DNA from: Burkholderiales bacterium
Lineage (GTDB): Bacteria; Pseudomonadota; Gammaproteobacteria; Burkholderiales; SG8-39
Length of the DNA: 6,991 nucleotides
Assembly (NCBI GenBank): GCA_029266935.1
Contig: JAQSVY010000066.1
Span: 1-6,991, forward strand
Direction: 5' to 3'
Part shown: positions 1 through 6,991 of the stretch, in pieces
How the letters are laid out: each line of letters opens with the position of its first letter
Numbering within the stretch: position 1 is the first letter of the stretch
Notes under the pieces: model-generated
What the model saw: only the letters and a program-made list of their open reading frames with translations
What the model was told of the DNA's origin: nothing
Databases searched by the model: none
Program-made: the position numbers and the translations under genes

Positions 1-192
1 TGGATCAAGCTCGCGACTTCGGTCTCGGTCACGGTGTTCTCGCTCAGCATGCTCGTCATCCCGGTGGTGGGCGTCATCAGCGGCATGCTGTTCCTCGGCG
101 AGCGACCGAGCTGGGCCGAGTACGGCGCGCTCGGACTGGTGCTCGGGTCGCTCTTCAGCGTGGCGGTTCCGCAGCGAGCTGCGCGGGTATGA
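1..192 (+). CDS. EamA/DMT-family transporter, C-terminal part
   Basis: This is the last 63 codons of a + strand gene cut by the window start, read in frame 1 to a TGA at 190-192. The translation holds two hydrophobic stretches, roughly residues 8-32 and 42-57. They are separated by the short polar link [12 protein letters not shown], which is typical of the last two membrane helices of EamA (drug/metabolite transporter) proteins: helix, GE-R-P-x-W-x-E, then a final glycine-rich helix. The family consists of ten-helix inner-membrane carriers for metabolites or amino acids; the substrate cannot be told from this fragment. The tail ends in a basic PQRAARV, as expected for a cytoplasmic C-terminus. 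Its last 38 bases overlap the 3' end of gluQ on the opposite strand. Family assignment is fairly secure; the specific role is unknown. Confidence 0.8.
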   Translation, partial: WIKLATSVSVTVFSLSMLVIPVVGVISGMLFLGERPSWAEYGALGLVLGSLFSVAVPQRAARV

Positions 193-1012
193 GCCCAGGA
201 TCCCAGCTTCGACGCGCCTGTGCAAGGTCGCCGGGATGACCGAGAAACGCCAGCGCCCTGCGTACTTCGCACTCCGCACGCGACAGGTCGAGCGGCTCTG
301 CGCCGGTTTGCTTGGAGAGCTTCTCCCCGGCGGCGTTGACGGCCACCGGGACGTGCAGGTAGCGCGGCGTGGGAAGCCCGAGCAGGCGTTGCAGGAAGAT
401 CTGCCGCGCCGTGGAGTCGATCAGGTCCGCGCCGCGCACCACGTCGGTGATGCCTTGCGCCGCATCGTCGACGACGACCGCGAGCTGGTAGGCGAACTGG
501 CCGTCCGCCCGGTAGAGGACGAAGTCGCCCACGTCGCGACTGAGGACCTGCTCGCGCCTGCCCTGCACGCGGTCCACGAATACGATCTTCGAATCGTCGA
601 CCTTGAGACGCAGCGCGCGCGCCGGCTTGCCTGGCGGCAGCCCCCGCCGGCAAGTGCCGGGATAGATCGCAGCGCCGTCGGCCGCGAGTCCAAGGGAGGA
701 GTCGGCGATCTCCTTGCGCGTGCAGCCGCACCAGTAGGTATGCGCACCGAGCCGTTGCAGCGCCTCTTCGTAGCGCGCCGTGCAGCTGCTCTGATGCGTG
801 ACCTCGTCGTCCCAGTACAGGCCGAGCTGGCGCAGGGCGCGCAGGATTTCGCACGCCGCGCCGGGCTGCACGCGCGGCTCGTCGAGGTCTTCCATGCGCA
901 CCAGCCAGTGTCCACCAGCGGCGCGCGCGTCGAGCCAGCTCGCTAGCGCGGCGACCAGGGAGCCGAAATGCAGCGACCCGGTGGGCGAAGGCGCGAACCG
1001 CCCGGTCATCAT
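155..1012 (-). CDS. gluQ: Glutamyl-queuosine tRNA(Asp) synthetase (GluQ)
   Basis: This truncated relative of glutamyl-tRNA synthetase activates glutamate and attaches it to the queuosine base at the wobble position of tRNA(Asp), rather than to a tRNA 3' end. The 285-residue product has only the catalytic Rossmann part and no anticodon-binding domain, which distinguishes GluQ from GltX (about 470 residues). Visible motifs are [14 protein letters not shown] (residues 5-18, the HIGH-type ATP motif), a zinc site formed by C95, C97, Y117 and C121 with the family spacing, and KLSKQTG (231-237, the KMSKS-type motif). Two ATG codons occur in tandem at the start. An AGGGA element lies 3 bases before the first and 6 before the second, so the second (first base 1009) may be the true start. 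It is divergent from the thioredoxin gene and converges on the EamA gene. It makes sense only if the cell makes or imports queuosine. Confidence 0.93.
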   Translation of the reverse strand: MMTGRFAPSPTGSLHFGSLVAALASWLDARAAGGHWLVRMEDLDEPRVQPGAACEILRALRQLGLYWDDEVTHQSSCTARYEEALQRLGAHTYWCGCTRKEIADSSLGLAADGAAIYPGTCRRGLPPGKPARALRLKVDDSKIVFVDRVQGRREQVLSRDVGDFVLYRADGQFAYQLAVVVDDAAQGITDVVRGADLIDSTARQIFLQRLLGLPTPRYLHVPVAVNAAGEKLSKQTGAEPLDLSRAECEVRRALAFLGHPGDLAQARRSWDPGLIPAQLAAEPPR

Positions 1013-1015
1013 GAT

Positions 1016-1020
1016 TCCCT
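1016..1020 (-). promoter_or_regulatory. Ribosome binding site of gluQ
   Basis: On the - strand this reads AGGGA. It sits 3 bases from the first ATG (1012) and 6 from the second (1009), so spacing favours the second methionine as start. The difference is one residue. Confidence 0.5.
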
Positions 1021-1034
1021 AGAGTACACTGGCC

Positions 1035-1049
1035 CCTTTTTTTGAAAGG
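1035..1049 (+). promoter_or_regulatory. Small hairpin covering the thioredoxin ribosome binding site
   Basis: CCTTT (1035-1039) can pair with AAAGG (1045-1049) across a five-base TTTTG loop, and the 3' arm is the likely Shine-Dalgarno sequence. Five pairs, three of them A-U, is a weak stem. Any effect on translation is a guess. Confidence 0.2.
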
Positions 1050-1057
1050 CCTGCGCG

Positions 1058-1417
1058 ATGGCGACCATCGAGTTGACGAAGGACAACTTCGAGCAGACGG
1101 TCAACGACAACCCGATGGTGATCATCGACTTCTGGGCGCCCTGGTGCGGCCCCTGCAAGGGCTTCGCGCCCGTTTACGAGAAGGCCTCCGACGCGCACCC
1201 CGACGTGGTCTTCGCCAAGGTGAATACCGACGAGGAGCAGGAGTTGGCCGGCGCGTTCGGCATCCGCTCCATCCCGACGCTCATGGTGTTCCGGGAGAAA
1301 GTCATTCTCTTCCAGCAGGCCGGGGCGCTTCCCGGTTCGGCCCTCGAGCAGGTGATCACCCAGGCGAAGACCATCGACATGGCCAAGGTGCACGAGGACG
1401 TCAAGGACGCCAAATGA
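1058..1417 (+). CDS. Thioredoxin-family protein
   Basis: A 119-residue single-domain thioredoxin with no signal peptide, so cytoplasmic; it should act as a dithiol reductant for other proteins. The active site WCGPC is complete (C30 and C33). The buried acid of DFW (D24), the lysine of the following strand (K54) and the cis-proline of SIPT (P73) are all in their usual places. Two differences from E. coli TrxA are visible. The turn after the cis-proline strand reads FREK where TrxA has FKNG, and the C-terminus runs about ten residues longer (TIDMAKVHEDVKDAK). It is therefore probably a secondary thioredoxin rather than the main TrxA, so no symbol is given. AAAGG at 1045-1049 gives a ribosome binding site 8 bases before the ATG. 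It is followed by dps after 86 bases, and could be co-transcribed with it. Confidence 0.9.
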   Translation: MATIELTKDNFEQTVNDNPMVIIDFWAPWCGPCKGFAPVYEKASDAHPDVVFAKVNTDEEQELAGAFGIRSIPTLMVFREKVILFQQAGALPGSALEQVITQAKTIDMAKVHEDVKDAK

Positions 1418-1422
1418 GCTAT

Positions 1423-1454
1423 CGGCCGCATTGAGAAAAAAGATTGGGCGGCCG
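1423..1454 (+). other. GC-rich inverted repeat between thioredoxin gene and dps
   Basis: CGGCCGC at 1423-1429 is exactly complementary to GCGGCCG at 1448-1454, with an 18-base A-rich loop that includes six consecutive A. The right arm also lies in a perfect ten-base palindrome, GGCGGCCGCC (1447-1456). There is no following T-run, so it is not a standard intrinsic terminator. It begins 5 bases after the thioredoxin stop codon. It could slow or partly end transcription, protect the upstream transcript's 3' end, or be a binding site. The pairing is visible; its function is not. Confidence 0.35.
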
Positions 1455-1490
1455 CCGGGACGCGCCATAGACTGAGCCAATCAATCGTCA

Positions 1491-1496
1491 AGGGAG
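1491..1496 (+). promoter_or_regulatory. Ribosome binding site of dps
   Basis: AGGGAG lies 7 bases before the ATG at 1504, one of the better-spaced Shine-Dalgarno sequences in the window. It supports that start over any later methionine (M7) and suggests dps is translated independently and efficiently. Confidence 0.7.
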
Positions 1497-1503
1497 CATC
1501 AGC

Positions 1504-1974
1504 ATGGTCATCAATACCGGCATGCACGCGAAGGACCGGGAAGCCATCGCCAAGGGCCTGTCGAGGCTCCTGGCAGACACCTACGTGCTTTATCTGAAGA
1601 CCCATAACTTCCACTGGAACGTGGAAGGGCCGATGTTCCAGACCCTGCACCAGATGTTCATGGAGCAGTACACCGAGGCGTGGAATGCCATCGACCTCGT
1701 GGCGGAGCGCATCCGCTCTCTCGACCACTATGCGCCGGGCACCTACCGCGAATACCTCGAGCTGGCGCGCGTCAAGGAATCCCCCGGCGTTCCCAGGGCC
1801 CTGCAGATGGTGAAGCTGCTGATCGACGGGCAGGAGGCCGTGGTGCGCACCGCACGGGAGGTGCTGCCCCTCGCCGAGCGCGCGGACGACCAGCCTACGC
1901 TCGACCTGCTCACGCAACGCATGCAGGTGCACGAGAAGAACGCGTGGATGCTGCGCAGCCTGCTGAAGAAGTAA
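1504..1974 (+). CDS. dps: Dps-family ferritin-like DNA-protection protein
   Basis: A 156-residue Dps: twelve subunits form a hollow shell that oxidises Fe(II), preferably with hydrogen peroxide, and stores the iron, protecting DNA from Fenton damage. The intersubunit ferroxidase ligands are all present as H37, H49, D64 and E68. Their spacing (12, 15, 4) is identical to E. coli Dps H51, H63, D78 and E82. The signatures are [14 protein letters not shown] (32-45) and the D-x3-E of IDLVAER. The protein starts about 14 residues later than E. coli Dps relative to these ligands, so it lacks most of the lysine-rich N-terminal arm that binds DNA there; only K10 and R12 precede the first helix. It may thus protect mainly by removing iron and peroxide, though a C-terminal RSLLKK could contribute contacts. 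It heads the tight six-gene block, with fumC 13 bases downstream. Confidence 0.95.
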   Translation: MVINTGMHAKDREAIAKGLSRLLADTYVLYLKTHNFHWNVEGPMFQTLHQMFMEQYTEAWNAIDLVAERIRSLDHYAPGTYREYLELARVKESPGVPRALQMVKLLIDGQEAVVRTAREVLPLAERADDQPTLDLLTQRMQVHEKNAWMLRSLLKK

Positions 1975-1987
1975 CATGGGTGCCGCG

Positions 1988-3378
<1,391 letters not shown>

Positions 3379-3382
<4 letters not shown>

Positions 3383-4251
3383 ACCGCCGCGCCTTTCTCG
3401 CCGGGGCGGTCGCCTGCGCGCTGGCGCCACGCGTGGCGGCAGGCACGCGCTTCGAGCGTGGCGTGCTGTGGCGCGTGATGAGGGAAGGCGTGGCCGCGAG
3501 CCATGTCTACGGCACGATCCACGTCGCCGATGCCCGCCTCGAGCTGCCCCCGCCGGTGCTTAAAGCGTTCGCGGGTGCGAAGACCCTGATGCTCGAGTTC
3601 CTCGCCGATGCCTACTCGAAGGAGCGCTTCCTCGAGGCGGCGATGTTCCTCGACAGCCAGACGCTCGAGCAGAAGATCGGCGCCGAGGACTTCGAGCGCG
3701 CCTTCGAGCACCTGCGCCCGATCGGCCTGTCGCGCGAGTTCGTCAACAAGCTGAAGCCCTGGGGCGTGCTGCTCAACCTGCGCAACCCGGGCGGCGCGGA
3801 CGGCTCGCCGCTCGATGCGCAGCTCCTCGAGCGGGCGCGCGCGCGGCGCATGCCGCTAGACCAGATCGAAGGGGTCGAGGAGCAGATCTTCACCTTCGAC
3901 GAGTTCCCGATGGCTTCGCAGGTCGCGCTGCTCAAGCATAGCCTCGCGCATCGCGACGAGCTGCTGCAGCTCTCCGCGCGCACGCTGGACGCGTACCTCG
4001 ACGCCGACCTCGCCGCGATCTGGCGGCTGCGCGAGGAGTTCGTGCAGCGCCATCCGCGGATCGCTGCCCATCAGGCGGTGATGACCAAGCGCGTGCTTTA
4101 CGACCGCAGCGTGGTGATGGCGTTCCGCATGCAGCGCCAGCTGCGCCGCGGCGGCGCCTTCGTCGCTCTCGGGGCGCTGCATTTGTATGGGGACAAAGGG
4201 GTTCTCGCGCTTCTCGAGGAAGACGGCTACACCGCGTCACGGGTGTTCTGA
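3379..4251 (+). CDS. TraB/GumN-family exported protein
   Basis: A 290-residue member of the TraB/GumN family, whose bacterial members are poorly characterised and have been compared with metalloproteases of the Tiki/TraB group. The family's paired end motifs are present: YGTIH (44-48) near the N-terminus and [15 protein letters not shown] (265-279) before the C-terminal GY. An ML-E at 71-73 lies in the region where the family has a conserved glutamate. The N-terminus [22 protein letters not shown] has a twin arginine, a hydrophobic stretch and an AxA-type cleavage region near residue 21, so export is likely, perhaps by the Tat route. The start is a GTG whose last two bases are the first two of the fumC stop (4-base overlap). 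There is no clear Shine-Dalgarno sequence, suggesting coupling to fumC translation. The substrate is unknown. Confidence 0.85.
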
Positions 4252-4252
4252 C

Positions 4253-4864
4253 TTGCTGGTCATTCTCATCTCCGGCCGCGGCAGCAACATGCAGGCGCTG
4301 ATCGACGCCGGCTTGCCCGTGGCCGCGGTGATCAGCAACCGCGCTGACGCACCCGGCCTGGAGATCGCCGCCGCGCGCGGCATCGCCACCGCGGTGATCG
4401 AGCATCGGTGCTTTGTCAGCCGCGCCGACTTCGAGCGCGCGCTCGCCGACCGGATCGACGAGTTTCGCCCACGCCTGGTGGCGCTGGCAGGATTCATGCG
4501 CGTGCTCGCGCCGCAATTCGTGCGGCGCTACCAGGGGCGGCTGCTGAACATCCATCCGTCGCTGCTGCCCGCGTTCCCCGGACTGGGCACGCATGAGCGG
4601 GCCCTTGCCGCCGGCGTCAAGGTGCATGGCTGCACGGTGCATTTCGTCACGGCTGAGCTCGACAGCGGCCCGATCGTGATCCAGGCCGCCGTGCCGGTGC
4701 GCGCGGACGACAGCCGCGCGAGCCTCGCGGCGCGCGTGGTGAAACAGGAGCATGTCATCTATCCGCGCGCGGTGCGCTGGTCCCTGGAGGACCGCCTGCT
4801 CCTCGAGGGCGAGCGGGTGCGAGTGAAAGGAGGCGATGCGCAACTGGTTGTATCTGCCGCTTAG
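4253..4864 (+). CDS. purN: Phosphoribosylglycinamide formyltransferase (PurN)
   Basis: This enzyme transfers a formyl group from 10-formyltetrahydrofolate to glycinamide ribonucleotide (GAR), the third step of de novo purine synthesis, in the cytoplasm. The 203-residue product has the phosphate-binding loop SGRGSN (7-12), the folate-site region LAGFMRVL (78-85), and the catalytic block LLNIHPSLLPAFPG (97-110). The catalytic triad is N99, H101 and D137, with the same spacing as N106, H108 and D144 in E. coli. The start is taken as TTG at 4253 because it gives MLVILISG, aligning with MNIVVLISG of E. coli PurN. An in-frame ATG at 4187 would add 22 residues unlike the family and overlap the previous gene by 65 bases. 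There is one base between the upstream stop and this TTG and no evident ribosome binding site, so translation is probably coupled. Confidence 0.95.
   Translation: MLVILISGRGSNMQALIDAGLPVAAVISNRADAPGLEIAAARGIATAVIEHRCFVSRADFERALADRIDEFRPRLVALAGFMRVLAPQFVRRYQGRLLNIHPSLLPAFPGLGTHERALAAGVKVHGCTVHFVTAELDSGPIVIQAAVPVRADDSRASLAARVVKQEHVIYPRAVRWSLEDRLLLEGERVRVKGGDAQLVVSAA
4826..4833 (+). promoter_or_regulatory. Strong but closely spaced ribosome binding site of the DUF3108 gene
   Basis: AAAGGAGG, the best Shine-Dalgarno match in the window, lies inside the end of purN only 2 bases before the ATG at 4836. A TGA in the same frame at 4824-4826 rules out any earlier start. A TTG at 4848 is a possible later start that would give more usual spacing and still leave a hydrophobic leader. 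Confidence 0.6.
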
Positions 4865-5510
4865 CGCCGTGGTCGTGGCGCATGCCGCCCCTCCTGGCCA
4901 CGTCGACATCGAGTACGAGCTGAGGCGCAACGGCTCGCCCATCGCCGAGGTGCACGAGCGCCTCGAGCACGGCAACGGCAGCTACCAGCTCACCGAGACC
5001 TGGAGAGGCAAGGGGTTCTACCGCCTCCTCGGCAAGGCGAAACGCGTGAGCCGCGGCAACGTCACGGCCGAGGGCCTGCGCCCGCTCGAGTTCTCCGACG
5101 AGCGCACCGGCCGCGACACCGCGCGCGCCTGGTTCGACTGGCAGGCGGGGACGGTGACGATGCAGTACAAGGGCGAGCGGCATTCGCGCCCGCTCCCCGC
5201 GCATGCGCAGGACCGCCTCTCGTTCCTGCTCGCCCTTTCCTTCGTGCCCGAGGGCGAGCAGTCCATCGTGTTCAACATCGCCGACGGCAAAGGCGGGCTG
5301 TCCCGACACGAGTATCAGTTCGCCGGCCGCGAGCGGCTGAAGACGCCCGCGGGTGAGTTCGACGCGGTGAAGCTCCTGCGCGAGAAGGAGGACGAGCGGG
5401 CCGAAATCTGGCTCGCGACACAGGCCGGCCGCCTTCCGGTGCGCGTCCTGGTGACCGAGGGCGACGGCACCCGCTACGAGCAGGTGGCGACGCGGATCTC
5501 GGCGCCGTGA
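4836..5510 (+). CDS. DUF3108 domain-containing exported protein
   Basis: A 224-residue protein of a conserved family without assigned function. The first 17 residues (MRNWLYLPLSAVVVAHA) look like a short Sec signal peptide ending at AHA, with no lipobox cysteine; the mature protein would be soluble in the periplasm. The rest is rich in alternating polar and hydrophobic residues suggesting beta structure. It has the family-like landmarks QDRLSFLLAL (125-134), TPAGEFDAVKL (170-180) and a terminal WLATQAGRLPVRV (192-204). No catalytic residues or cofactor sites can be recognised, and there are no cysteines. It overlaps purN by 29 bases and the next gene by 4. I recall the purN, DUF3108, RsmB-like order as recurrent in betaproteobacteria, though nothing in the sequence explains why an envelope protein sits there. 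Confidence 0.85.
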   Translation: MRNWLYLPLSAVVVAHAAPPGHVDIEYELRRNGSPIAEVHERLEHGNGSYQLTETWRGKGFYRLLGKAKRVSRGNVTAEGLRPLEFSDERTGRDTARAWFDWQAGTVTMQYKGERHSRPLPAHAQDRLSFLLALSFVPEGEQSIVFNIADGKGGLSRHEYQFAGRERLKTPAGEFDAVKLLREKEDERAEIWLATQAGRLPVRVLVTEGDGTRYEQVATRISAP

Positions 5511-6739
5511 TCGGTGCCGCGGTCTTCGCGCACGCCGAGGCGGCCCTGACCGTGGTGCTGAACTTCTCCGGGCCCGCGGACGAGGTGCTGTCGCGCTACT
5601 TCCGTGCGCGACCGGAGCTCGGCCAGCGCGACCGGGCGTTCGTGGCCGAGTCGGTGTTCGCCGTGCTGCGGCGGAAGCGCTCGCTCGAGGCCGCGGCGCA
5701 GTCCACGCAGCCGAGGCTGCTGCTGATCGCGGCGCTCCTGCGCGTGATGGGTCTGTCGGGGCGGGCGATGCAGGGGCTGGCCGACGCAGCCCTGATCGCC
5801 CGCATCCGCGCCCTGCGCACGGAAAGCCTGTCCGATGCGGTCCGTGCCGACCTGCCCGACTGGCTCTGGGAGCGCCTGATTGCCCAGCAGGGCGCCGCGG
5901 AAGCGGCTGACATCGCGCGCGGCCTGCTCAACCCGGCGCCGCTCGACCTGCGCGTCAATCTCGCCCGCATCGCGCGCGAGGAGGTGCTGCGGCAGCCGGG
6001 CCTCGAAGCGTCGCCCACGCCTTATTCGCCCTCCGGGGTGCGTCTTGCTGGCAAGCCGGCGATCAACCGACACGGGCTGTTTCGCGACGGGCTGGTCGAA
6101 GTCCAAGACGAGGGCAGCCAGCTGCTCGCCTGGCTGCTCTCGCCGCGGCGCGGCGAAATGGTGGCGGACTACTGCGCAGGCGCGGGCGGCAAGACGCTCG
6201 CCATCGCCATGCTCATGCGCGGCACGGGCCGCGTTTACGCGCTCGATATCTCCGCGAAGCGCCTGGCCGCACTCGGACCGCGTGCCGCGCGCGCCGGGAT
6301 CACCAATGTGTACTCGATCGCGCTCGCGGGCGAGAGCGATCCGCGCGCGAAGCGCCTTGCCGGCAAGCTCGACCGCGTGCTGGTCGATGCGCCTTGCAGC
6401 GGATTCGGCACGCTGCGACGCAACCCCGACCTGAAGTGGCGGCACGGCCCGCAGGCGATCGCGGAGCTGGCGGAGAAGCAGCAGCGCATCCTGCGTGCCG
6501 CTTCGCAGCTGGTCAGGCCGGGCGGACGCCTGGTGTATGCGACCTGCAGCATCCTGCAGGAGGAAAACGAGGCCGTGGCCGACGCATTCCGCGCCGGGTA
6601 TGCCGAATTCGAGCCGCTTTCCTGCGCCGAACTACTCGCGGCGCAGCGTATCCCCCTCGACACGGGAGAGCGGCTGCGCCTGTGGCCGCACCGCCACGGC
6701 ACCGACGGATTCTTCGCCGCCGCCTTCCGGCGCGCGTGA
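5507..6739 (+). CDS. RsmB/NOP-family RNA (cytosine-5) methyltransferase
   Basis: A 410-residue SAM-dependent enzyme of the family that methylates C5 of cytosines in RNA; E. coli RsmB modifies C967 of 16S rRNA. Residues about 1-140 resemble the NusB-like RNA-binding domain (LGQRDRAFVAESVFAVLRRK at 38-57). The catalytic domain shows motif I DYCAGAGGKT (221-230), the SAM ribose acid in YALD (D247), motif IV DAPCSGFGTLRRNPDLKW (294-311, C297) and motif VI YATCSILQEEN (344-354, nucleophile C347). Both cysteines are intact. Motif I has CAGAGGKT where RsmB usually has CAAPGGKT, so it may be a paralogue of true RsmB with another target; I leave the symbol blank. The start is a GTG overlapping the DUF3108 stop by 4 bases, with no clear ribosome binding site. 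It is the last gene of the block; no intrinsic terminator is evident after it. Confidence 0.92.
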   Translation: MIGAAVFAHAEAALTVVLNFSGPADEVLSRYFRARPELGQRDRAFVAESVFAVLRRKRSLEAAAQSTQPRLLLIAALLRVMGLSGRAMQGLADAALIARIRALRTESLSDAVRADLPDWLWERLIAQQGAAEAADIARGLLNPAPLDLRVNLARIAREEVLRQPGLEASPTPYSPSGVRLAGKPAINRHGLFRDGLVEVQDEGSQLLAWLLSPRRGEMVADYCAGAGGKTLAIAMLMRGTGRVYALDISAKRLAALGPRAARAGITNVYSIALAGESDPRAKRLAGKLDRVLVDAPCSGFGTLRRNPDLKWRHGPQAIAELAEKQQRILRAASQLVRPGGRLVYATCSILQEENEAVADAFRAGYAEFEPLSCAELLAAQRIPLDTGERLRLWPHRHGTDGFFAAAFRRA

Positions 6740-6823
6740 ACGATTGCACAGCCGGTCTGTCTGACGAAAAGTCCTTTGCGTAGCAGCGCTTACATCGGCC
6801 AAGACTGCCAGGCGGCCTTCGCG

Positions 6824-6829
6824 TAGAAT
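6824..6829 (+). promoter_or_regulatory. Possible -10 element of desaturase promoter
   Basis: TAGAAT matches five of six bases of the sigma-70 -10 consensus and lies in the 132-base gap between the methyltransferase and desaturase genes. A start about 7 bases downstream would give a leader of roughly 35 bases. No good -35 hexamer is found at 16-18 bases (AAGACT at 6801-6806 is poor). The downstream stretch 6842-6880 is markedly AT-rich for this window. Confidence 0.35.
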
Positions 6830-6871
6830 GGCCACGCCTTCCCATAACATCTATTAGGGCATTCAAATTAC

Positions 6872-6991
6872 ATGATTTTTTCCGGCTTGCTGGATCTTCC
6901 CTGGTGGGGCTACCTGCTCTGCGGTCTCGGCCTCACGCACGTGACGATCGCCGCCGTAACGATCTACCTGCACCGCTGCCAGGCGCATCGC
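6872..6991 (+). CDS. Membrane acyl-CoA (fatty acid) desaturase, N-terminal part
   Basis: Forty codons from an ATG at 6872 run open to the window edge. The translation begins MIFSGLLDLPWWGYLLCGLG, then a hydrophobic helix leading to IYLHRCQAHR. H34 and H39 form the H-x4-H first histidine box of the di-iron membrane desaturases of the stearoyl-CoA/delta-9 type, at the expected distance after the first membrane segment. Such enzymes introduce a double bond into acyl chains with oxygen and an electron donor, adjusting membrane fluidity. The remaining two histidine boxes lie outside the window. The ribosome binding site is weak: AGGG at 6856-6859 is 12 bases from the ATG. It appears to be a separate transcription unit from the genes before it. 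The call rests on one motif and its hydrophobic context. Confidence 0.8.
   Translation, partial: MIFSGLLDLPWWGYLLCGLGLTHVTIAAVTIYLHRCQAHR

Noticed and set aside
236..946. + strand open frame of 236 codons across gluQ
   Set aside because: It is the complement of the gluQ frame, and all recognised motifs are on the - strand.
1025..1030. TACACT as a -10 element for the thioredoxin gene
   Set aside because: There is no acceptable -35 hexamer 16-18 bases upstream (CCGGTC at 1002-1007), so the match is too weak to list.
1423..1454. The inverted repeat as an intrinsic terminator of the thioredoxin gene
   Set aside because: The stem has a long 18-base loop and is followed by GC-rich sequence, not a T-run.
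1467..1481. OxyR-like half site ahead of dps (ATAG, 7 bases, CAAT)
   Set aside because: dps is an OxyR target in E. coli, but only one of two half sites is seen and it has a mismatch plus poor internal bases; chance is a sufficient explanation.
3932..4975. - strand open frame of 347 codons across the TraB/GumN gene, purN and the DUF3108 gene
   Set aside because: It crosses three well-supported + strand genes and shows no domain; composition is typical of a shadow frame.
5474..6445. - strand open frame of 323 codons opposite the methyltransferase gene
   Set aside because: It lies opposite conserved catalytic motifs of the methyltransferase and has no motif of its own.
6740..6820. Terminator after the methyltransferase gene
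   Set aside because: Only short GGCC repeats (6797-6800 and 6814-6817) can pair, with no T-run after them; a Rho-dependent end is possible but not visible.

Overview
The window is a compact, GC-rich stretch of ordinary bacterial chromosome, almost entirely coding. The gene content and the order purN, DUF3108 protein, RsmB-like methyltransferase suggest a betaproteobacterium. This placement rests on gene order, base composition and protein similarity recalled from memory, not on a search. There are no RNA genes, mobile elements, CRISPR arrays or phage genes, and no gap without a gene exceeds about 135 bases.

Layout. Bases 1-192 hold the 3' end of an EamA-type membrane transporter on the + strand. 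It converges on, and overlaps, gluQ on the - strand (155-1012), which encodes glutamyl-queuosine tRNA(Asp) synthetase. A 45-base gap separates gluQ from a divergent thioredoxin gene (1058-1417). After an 86-base gap containing a GC-rich inverted repeat, six + strand genes follow with almost no space between them: dps (1504-1974), fumC (1988-3382), a TraB/GumN-family exported protein (3379-4251), purN (4253-4864), a DUF3108 exported protein (4836-5510) and an RsmB/NOP-family RNA cytosine methyltransferase (5507-6739). A 132-base gap with a possible promoter then leads to the start of a membrane acyl-CoA desaturase (6872 onward, cut by the window edge).

How the genes relate. The six-gene block looks like one transcription unit: neighbours overlap by 4 or 29 bases or are 1 to 13 bases apart, and three genes use GTG or TTG starts without a clear Shine-Dalgarno sequence, which points to translational coupling. 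The functions are mixed: iron storage and DNA protection (Dps), TCA cycle (FumC), purine synthesis (PurN), RNA modification (RsmB-like), and two envelope-directed proteins of poorly known role. Thioredoxin and Dps side by side hint at oxidative-stress relevance, but no convincing regulator site was found.

I found no clearly new system. The points most worth a second look are the two poorly characterised exported proteins inside a housekeeping operon, the variant SAM-binding loop of the RsmB-like protein, and the short N-terminus of Dps.
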